Source: an uncultured Planctomycetaceae bacterium
Lineage (GTDB): Bacteria; Planctomycetota; Planctomycetia; Pirellulales; Pirellulaceae
Direction of reading: 5' to 3'
DNA: 5,882 nucleotides
NCBI GenBank assembly: GCA_903927685.1
Contig: CAIYOB010001131.1
Coordinates: forward strand, 1-5,882
Numbering within the stretch: position 1 is the first letter of the stretch; each line of letters opens with the position of its first letter. The translations under genes and the position numbers were made by a program. This document shows positions 1 through 5,882 of the stretch, piece after piece. The notes under the pieces are model-generated. The model ran no database searches. It saw nothing but the letters and a program-made list of their open reading frames with translations, and was not told the DNA's origin.

Positions 1-304
1 AGCCCACAGTCCGCGGGCATTCGGGGGGCTCGCTGCACTCGACCCCGGCCACCCTTGCCCTACTTCTCCTCTTCAACTCGTACCGTTCGGCCCAGCCGCG
101 GTTCGGAAAGGGGCTGGGAAAGGGACTTTCCCAACGTGCAAGAAGAGGTTCAAATGAGGCGGCTCAGGCGGGGGCGGCCCACTGCTGGCTTGGCGATTGG
201 ATCGGCCGGTGGGAGCCGGCCGTCCACGCTGGCGGAGCCCATGGCAAAACGGCCCGCGGCTCCGCGGGTACCTTGCGTTTCCGACTACCTCGAAGGGCCA
301 GACC
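1..304. other. Upstream region without a supported gene
   Basis: I see no convincing coding sequence here. Open frames exist on both strands, but their translations are Arg/Pro/Ala/Gly-rich, lack recognisable motifs and look like products of GC-rich composition. Three short perfect inverted repeats are visible: 115-122 with 126-133 (8 bp, 3-base loop), 203-209 with 216-222 (7 bp, 6-base loop) and 253-258 with 263-268 (6 bp, 4-base loop). None is followed on the plus strand by a T-run, so none is a clear intrinsic terminator. The stretch presumably includes the promoter and 5' leader of the sulfatase gene, but I cannot point to a sigma-factor motif. The first bases could be the tail of an upstream gene cut by the window edge; I cannot confirm that. 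Confidence 0.5.
292..297 (+). promoter_or_regulatory. Putative ribosome binding site of the sulfatase gene
   Basis: The sequence GAAGGG lies 7 bases before the ATG at 305. It is a modest Shine-Dalgarno match, but it supports 305 as the start over the in-frame TTG at 197, which would put a 36-residue, low-quality extension ahead of a clear signal peptide. Confidence 0.5.
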
Positions 305-1828
<1,524 letters not shown>

Positions 1829-1860
1829 GTGTTCGGCTCGCGATGCTGGCCTGAGTCCTA

Positions 1861-1961
1861 ATCCGCTGTCTCCTTTGATCCGCTGTCGAATGTCGCGTCA
1901 ACAGCGGATTGAATGCGACAGCGGCTCGAAATGCGACAACGGATTAAAGGAGACAGCGGAT
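1861..1961. repeat. Mosaic palindromic repeat with a 17-18 base period
   Basis: The outer arms 1861-1888 and 1934-1961 are inverted copies over 28 bases with two differences. The outermost 16 bases (ATCCGCTGTCTCCTTT and its complement) match perfectly, and one of the two differences would be a G-U pair in RNA. Inside, the plus strand carries ACAGCGG cores starting at 1901, 1918, 1936 (as ACAACGG) and 1953, spaced 17, 18 and 17 bases. The complementary core CCGCTGT occurs at 1863 and 1880, also 17 bases apart. Inner pairings are possible too: 1878-1886 with 1901-1909 (9 bp, perfect) and 1891-1896 with 1915-1920 (6 bp). The element fills the gap between the two genes, starting 32 bases after the sulfatase stop and ending 82 bases before the next start. 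It has no terminal T-run. It could be a REP/MITE-like dispersed element, a bidirectional transcription-ending structure or a multi-site protein-binding array. The structure is certain; the function is unknown. Confidence 0.85.
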
Positions 1962-2033
1962 ACTTGTTGGCGACCTGGAGAGGGAACTCGAAAGCGGGTC
2001 ATAAAGGGGTGGGTTGTAAATGGAATCGAGAAC

Positions 2034-2037
2034 GAGG
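2034..2037 (+). promoter_or_regulatory. Putative ribosome binding site of the beta-propeller gene
   Basis: GAGG lies 6 bases before the ATG at 2044. A second in-frame ATG at 2020, preceded by AAAGGGG at 2003-2009 with 10 bases of spacing, would add eight residues (MESRTRRI) to the N-terminus. Both are possible. I prefer 2044 because spacing is better and the signal peptide then has a compact basic start, but the case is not strong. Confidence 0.45.
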
Positions 2038-2043
2038 CGAATC

Positions 2044-5000
2044 ATGAATTCAAGGATCTCCCGACGGGTATTTCACGCGTGCGTCTTCGTTTGGGCGGGG
2101 GCGGTCGCTTACGTGTGGGCGGCGGCTGGAGTTGCGAGCGCGGCGGAAACCGCGCAAGCGATCCTGGCCAAGAGCGGTTTTCCCGGCGGCGTGGTGGCCC
2201 ATGTCCACGGCGCCGACGCGTCGCTGCTGATCGCTTTGCAGCGCCAGCGCCCGAATCTGCTCGGCCAGCTGTTGGTCGCGGACGACGCGGCGGCGAACCG
2301 GGCGCGCGAGTCGCTGGTGGCGGCGGGACTGCATGGCCAGATTACCGTGGGCCGCTGGCAGTCCGGCACGCTGCCGTTCATCGACAACTTTGTCAACTTG
2401 CTGATCGTCGACGGCGGGGACGTCGTGTCGCGCGAGGAAGTGACGCGCGTACTGGCGCCGGAGGGCACGGCCTTGCTGGGCGGCGAGGTGTTTGCCAAGC
2501 GGCGGCCGGCCACGATCGACGACTGGACGCACCAATTGTACGATGCGTCCGGCAATGCCGTGTCGAAGGACAAGGCGTTGAAGCCGCCACTGGCGCATCT
2601 GCAGTGGGTCGGCGGGCCGCTGTGGTCGCGGCATCACGACAAGATGTCCAGCGTTTCGGCCTGCGTCAGCGGCGGGGGCAAGGTGTTTTACATCTTTGAC
2701 GAAGGCAGCACGTTTTCGCCGTATCTACCGTGCTACTGGACGCTGACTGCGCGCGACGCGTTCAACGGCGTTGTGCTGTGGCGGCGGCCGATCGAGCACT
2801 GGGTCGGCAACCTGTACGGGCTGAAGAGCGGGCCCGCGACGCTGCCCCGACGGCTGGTCGCCGGCGGGGACAGGCTGTTTGTCACGCTGGGGATCAACGC
2901 TCCGGTGTCGGTGTTGGCGGCCGATACAGGCGAGGTCTTGCAGACGATCAGCGGCACGGAGGGCACCGAGGAGATCATTCACGAGGACGGCCTGCTGTAC
3001 CTGGTGGCCGACACGAATGCAGCCAAGGACGAATTCCTGAACGGGCCGCGGATGAACTATCCCGGCGGCCGCTGGATCGTGCGCAGCAAGCAGGTCATGT
3101 GCTGTGACGTGAACGAAGGCAAGCTGCTGTGGTCCAAGACCTTCGACTGGGTCGCGCCGAGCACGCTGAGTACGTCGCGGGGCAAGGTGTATTTCTTTGA
3201 CGGCAAGCAGGTGGTGGCCTTGGGCCGCGAGGACGGCAGCCTGCTGTGGAAGTCGGCCGAGTTGCCCATGTGGCAGCAGATGGCGACGTTCTACGCGCCC
3301 AAGCTGGTCGTCCAGGAAGGTGTCGTGATGTTCGTCGGCGGCGAGGACTACGTCCCGCACCGGGGCAGTGCTGCAGGGCAGGTCGCGGGACTGTCGACGG
3401 AGAACGGCAAGACGTTGTGGACGGCCAAGCATCCGTCGGGCGGCTACCAGTCGCCCAGCGATTTGCTGGTCATCGACGGCAAGATGTGGGGCGCGAATGT
3501 GACCTCGGGCCAGCAGGGCAGCCCGACCGGCAGCGGCGAGTTCGTGGCGCGAAACCCGGTCTCGGGGGAGGAGGAGGAGCGGTTCGAGTCCATCCCGGCC
3601 TACTGGTTCCATCACCGCTGTTACCCGGCCAAGGCGACCGAAGACTACCTGATCATGAGCCGCACGGGGACCGAGTTTGTCGATCTCAAGACGGGCGAAA
3701 TGTCGCTGCACCATTGGGTTCGCGGCGCGTGCCTGTACGGCATCATGCCCGCCAACGGCTTGCTGTACGCCCCGCAGCATCCGTGTTCGTGTTACATCGG
3801 CGCCAAGACGTACGGGCTGACCGCGCTCGCCCCCGCCGAAGCGTCGCGACGGGCCCTGCAGCCGGTTCCCGACGAGCAGCGGTTGAGCGTGGTTGGCGAG
3901 GCTCTGGCGGCGTTCCCGAAGCAGGAACCACCGGCCGCAGACGAGTGGCCTACGTACCGCCGCGACATTGCCCGCAGCGGCCTGGTTCCCGGACTCCGCG
4001 ATCCCAGCAAGCTGAAATGGTCAGCCAAACTGACCGGCCGGCTAACGCAGCCGGTGATCGCCGATCAGAAGGTGCTGGTCGCCGACCGGGACAATCCGGT
4101 GCTGGCCGCGTTTGCGGCCGACAGCGGCCAGCCGGTGTGGCGGTTCCTGCCCGGCGGCCAAATTGACTCGTCGCCCGCCGTCTACAAGGGGCTGGTGTAC
4201 TTTGGGGCTACGGACGGGTTCGTCTACTGCTTGGACCTGGCCAGCGGCCAATTGCGGTGGAAGTACCAAGCTGCGCCGGCGCTGGCCAGCCACATGCACC
4301 TGGAGCGACTGGAAGCGACTCACGCGGTGCACGGCAACGTGCTGGTGATGAACGACCGCGTGTACACGGTCGCGGGCCGGTCGATGTTCAACGACGGCGG
4401 GCTCCGCTTCCTGATCCTGGACGCCTTGACGGGGCGGAAGATCAAGGAGCACATCCTGGACGACAAGGTGCCGGGCACGGACGAGCCGCTGCAGATGCAG
4501 CACGAGATCCTGAACATGCCGCAGGCCCTTTCCGACTTGCTGTCCTCCAACGGCAAGAAGATTTTCATGCGGTACCAGCCGTTCGACTTGGAGGGCAACC
4601 GCACGGAGCTGCCGTTCAGCGGCAAATTGTTCGGCTACGAGCCGGGGCGGTACGGCCAGGACGTGCAGACAGCGTTCGATCCGGTGGCCAACAACCAGAA
4701 GGGCGAGGACGCGCATCTGTTCAGCGCCACGGGGTTCCTGGACGACAGCTGGTGGCATCGCACCTATTGGGTCTTCGGCAAGTATCAAGCATCGGGCCAT
4801 AACGGTTATACCTTGGCGGGCGCCAAGGGCGCTCCGGCGGGCCGCATGATCACGTTCGACCAGGACCGGATCTACACGTGGGGCCGGCTGCGGCAGTACT
4901 TCAAGTGGTCGGAAGAGTACGTGTTCCACTTGCACGCCAAGAACTACGACTACCAGGACCAGTGGAGCGTCATGCTGCCGATCCTGGTCCGGGCGATGGT

Positions 5001-5882
5001 CGCTTCGGACGACCGCCTGTTCGTGCTGGGCCCGGAAGAGCTGATGCGGCAGGACGAGGTCAAGCAGCGGATCACGGAGGACGAGGTACAGCAGCTGATG
5101 GCCGAGCAGGAGAAGGGCTTGAAGGGCGAGCGCGGCTCGCTGCTGCTGGCCGTGGACAAGCAGACCGGCAAGATCCTGGCCGGGCACCGGCTGGACAAGT
5201 CGTCGCTGCTGGACGGCATGTCGGGTGCGTACGGCAACTTGTACTTTGCCGCGACCGACGGCACGCTGTGCTGTTTGGGCGGGGATGGTACGGCGTTGGA
5301 AGCACTGTCGAGCGAGAAGCTCGAACAGTTGAACAACGACAAGCCGCCGCCGTCCGTCGAGCCGGGCCAGCAGAAGGCGAACAAGCAGAAGACCAAGCCC
5401 GGGCGAAAAGCGGCTCCGATCAACTTGCCTTCCAAGGACGCCGAGTTCACGAAGCTGGACCAGGCCCATGCCTACCAGGTAGAACTGGGCTACCGGATTG
5501 CCTCCGAATCGCAGACCGGGGCCGCGGTCCAGAAACTGGATCAACCGCTGACCGGCAAAGTCACCCTGAAATGCCGTTTTCAGTACGCCAACGAGGACGG
5601 GGCCAATAACGGCTATTTGTCCTTCGGGGACAGCGCCGACGAGGCGCAGCTGGTCAAGTGCGGGCTGCGGCAGAAGATGAAGACGGCGGCGATCATCCAA
5701 GGGCCGCTGAGTGACAATCAGGGCGTCACTACCCCGTGTGAAACGGAACTGACGAAACAGTACGAATTCGTGGTAACCGTCGACTTGGCAGCGGGCGACG
5801 TGACGTTCCAGTGCGGCGAAACGCAAGTAAAGGCCAAGTTGGCGCGGCCCATGAAGAGCATCACGCACGTCGGGTACTGCCT
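2044..5882 (+). CDS. Exported PQQ-like beta-propeller protein with degenerate methyltransferase-like N-terminus (3' partial)
   Basis: One frame stays open for 1279 codons and runs off the window. Residues 1-33 look like a signal peptide with a twin-arginine-type SRRVF motif (6-10), a hydrophobic core and an ASA-A cleavage site. Residues ~38-150 resemble a class I methyltransferase: a Gly-rich strand-loop (VAHVHGADAS, 51-60), an acidic end to a second strand (LLVADD, 76-81), NFVNLLIVDGG (115-125) and RVLAPEGTALL (135-145). The canonical GxGxG loop is not kept. PQQ-type blade motifs follow at about 236 (ARDAFNGVVLW), 353 (CCDVNEGKLLW), 392 (ALGREDGSLLW), 449 (GLSTENGKTLW), 689 (AFAADSGQPVW), 729 (CLDLASGQLRW), 791 and 1036. 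A WPTYRRDIARSG motif at 635-646 probably opens a second propeller. FLDDSWWHRTYW (898-909) and a Cys/His cluster (523-583) look like family hallmarks. A K/Q/P-rich linker (~1095-1130) leads to a beta-rich C-terminal domain cut by the edge. From memory, this architecture recurs in planctomycetes, often labelled BamB-like or PQQ-binding-like. Such labels do not prove PQQ binding or outer-membrane assembly; the function is unknown. Confidence 0.88.
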   Translation, partial: MNSRISRRVFHACVFVWAGAVAYVWAAAGVASAAETAQAILAKSGFPGGVVAHVHGADASLLIALQRQRPNLLGQLLVADDAAANRARESLVAAGLHGQITVGRWQSGTLPFIDNFVNLLIVDGGDVVSREEVTRVLAPEGTALLGGEVFAKRRPATIDDWTHQLYDASGNAVSKDKALKPPLAHLQWVGGPLWSRHHDKMSSVSACVSGGGKVFYIFDEGSTFSPYLPCYWTLTARDAFNGVVLWRRPIEHWVGNLYGLKSGPATLPRRLVAGGDRLFVTLGINAPVSVLAADTGEVLQTISGTEGTEEIIHEDGLLYLVADTNAAKDEFLNGPRMNYPGGRWIVRSKQVMCCDVNEGKLLWSKTFDWVAPSTLSTSRGKVYFFDGKQVVALGREDGSLLWKSAELPMWQQMATFYAPKLVVQEGVVMFVGGEDYVPHRGSAAGQVAGLSTENGKTLWTAKHPSGGYQSPSDLLVIDGKMWGANVTSGQQGSPTGSGEFVARNPVSGEEEERFESIPAYWFHHRCYPAKATEDYLIMSRTGTEFVDLKTGEMSLHHWVRGACLYGIMPANGLLYAPQHPCSCYIGAKTYGLTALAPAEASRRALQPVPDEQRLSVVGEALAAFPKQEPPAADEWPTYRRDIARSGLVPGLRDPSKLKWSAKLTGRLTQPVIADQKVLVADRDNPVLAAFAADSGQPVWRFLPGGQIDSSPAVYKGLVYFGATDGFVYCLDLASGQLRWKYQAAPALASHMHLERLEATHAVHGNVLVMNDRVYTVAGRSMFNDGGLRFLILDALTGRKIKEHILDDKVPGTDEPLQMQHEILNMPQALSDLLSSNGKKIFMRYQPFDLEGNRTELPFSGKLFGYEPGRYGQDVQTAFDPVANNQKGEDAHLFSATGFLDDSWWHRTYWVFGKYQASGHNGYTLAGAKGAPAGRMITFDQDRIYTWGRLRQYFKWSEEYVFHLHAKNYDYQDQWSVMLPILVRAMVASDDRLFVLGPEELMRQDEVKQRITEDEVQQLMAEQEKGLKGERGSLLLAVDKQTGKILAGHRLDKSSLLDGMSGAYGNLYFAATDGTLCCLGGDGTALEALSSEKLEQLNNDKPPPSVEPGQQKANKQKTKPGRKAAPINLPSKDAEFTKLDQAHAYQVELGYRIASESQTGAAVQKLDQPLTGKVTLKCRFQYANEDGANNGYLSFGDSADEAQLVKCGLRQKMKTAAIIQGPLSDNQGVTTPCETELTKQYEFVVTVDLAAGDVTFQCGETQVKAKLARPMKSITHVGYC

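Noticed and set aside
115..133. 8-bp hairpin with a 3-base loop, considered as a terminator
   Set aside because: On the plus strand no T-run follows. On the minus strand only GCCCCTTT follows, and there is no minus-strand gene for it to end.
1861..1961. CRISPR array or rho-independent terminator as an explanation of the repeat element
   Set aside because: Repeat units are about 17 bases with no unique spacers and occur in both orientations, unlike CRISPR. No U-run follows the stem on either strand, unlike a classical intrinsic terminator.
2725..3780. Minus-strand open frame of 351 codons
   Set aside because: It is antisense to the propeller gene, has compositional bias only, and shows no motif or convincing start signal.
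4042..5868. Long open frame on the minus strand opposite the propeller gene (608 codons)
   Set aside because: The opposite strand has continuous PQQ-type blade motifs. The antisense product is a low-information Arg/Leu/Val/Gln/His-rich sequence.
2044..5882. Cytochrome c domain or PQQ-dependent alcohol dehydrogenase identity for the large protein
   Set aside because: No CxxCH heme motif is visible, and I do not see the vicinal-Cys and Asp active-site layout of quinoprotein dehydrogenases. The adjacent C353-C354 pair lies in a blade motif, not in that context.

Overview
The window is GC-rich DNA, well over 60% GC by eye. It carries two plus-strand genes typical of the Planctomycetota; the Pirellulales are my best guess. 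The assignment rests on gene content: an exported iduronate-2-sulfatase-like sulfatase beside a very large exported PQQ-type beta-propeller protein with a methyltransferase-like N-terminus. Both are recurrent in planctomycete genomes. No taxonomic marker gene is present.

Layout: bases 1-304 hold no gene I can support, only a GC-rich leader with a few short hairpins. Bases 305-1828 encode a complete 507-residue secreted type I (formylglycine) sulfatase with a full active-site set. Bases 1829-2043 are a 215-base intergenic gap. It contains a striking 101-base mosaic repeat (1861-1961): four tandem copies of an ACAGCGG-type core at a 17-18 base period face two inverted copies, so that the ends form a 28-base near-perfect stem. 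Bases 2044-5882 are one uninterrupted reading frame of at least 1279 codons that runs off the right edge. It encodes a protein with a twin-arginine-like signal peptide, a degenerate Rossmann/methyltransferase-like domain, a long run of PQQ-type propeller repeats, a K/Q/P-rich linker and the start of a C-terminal domain, possibly of concanavalin-like fold.

How they might work together: both products are predicted to leave the cytoplasm and their genes lie in the same direction, so a joint role in handling sulfated polysaccharide outside the cytoplasm is reasonable. Nothing in the sequence proves it, and the palindromic repeat between them argues against simple co-transcription. The points most worth following are the intergenic repeat, the apparent loss of the SAM-binding motif in an exported methyltransferase-like domain, and a Cys/His cluster inside the propeller.
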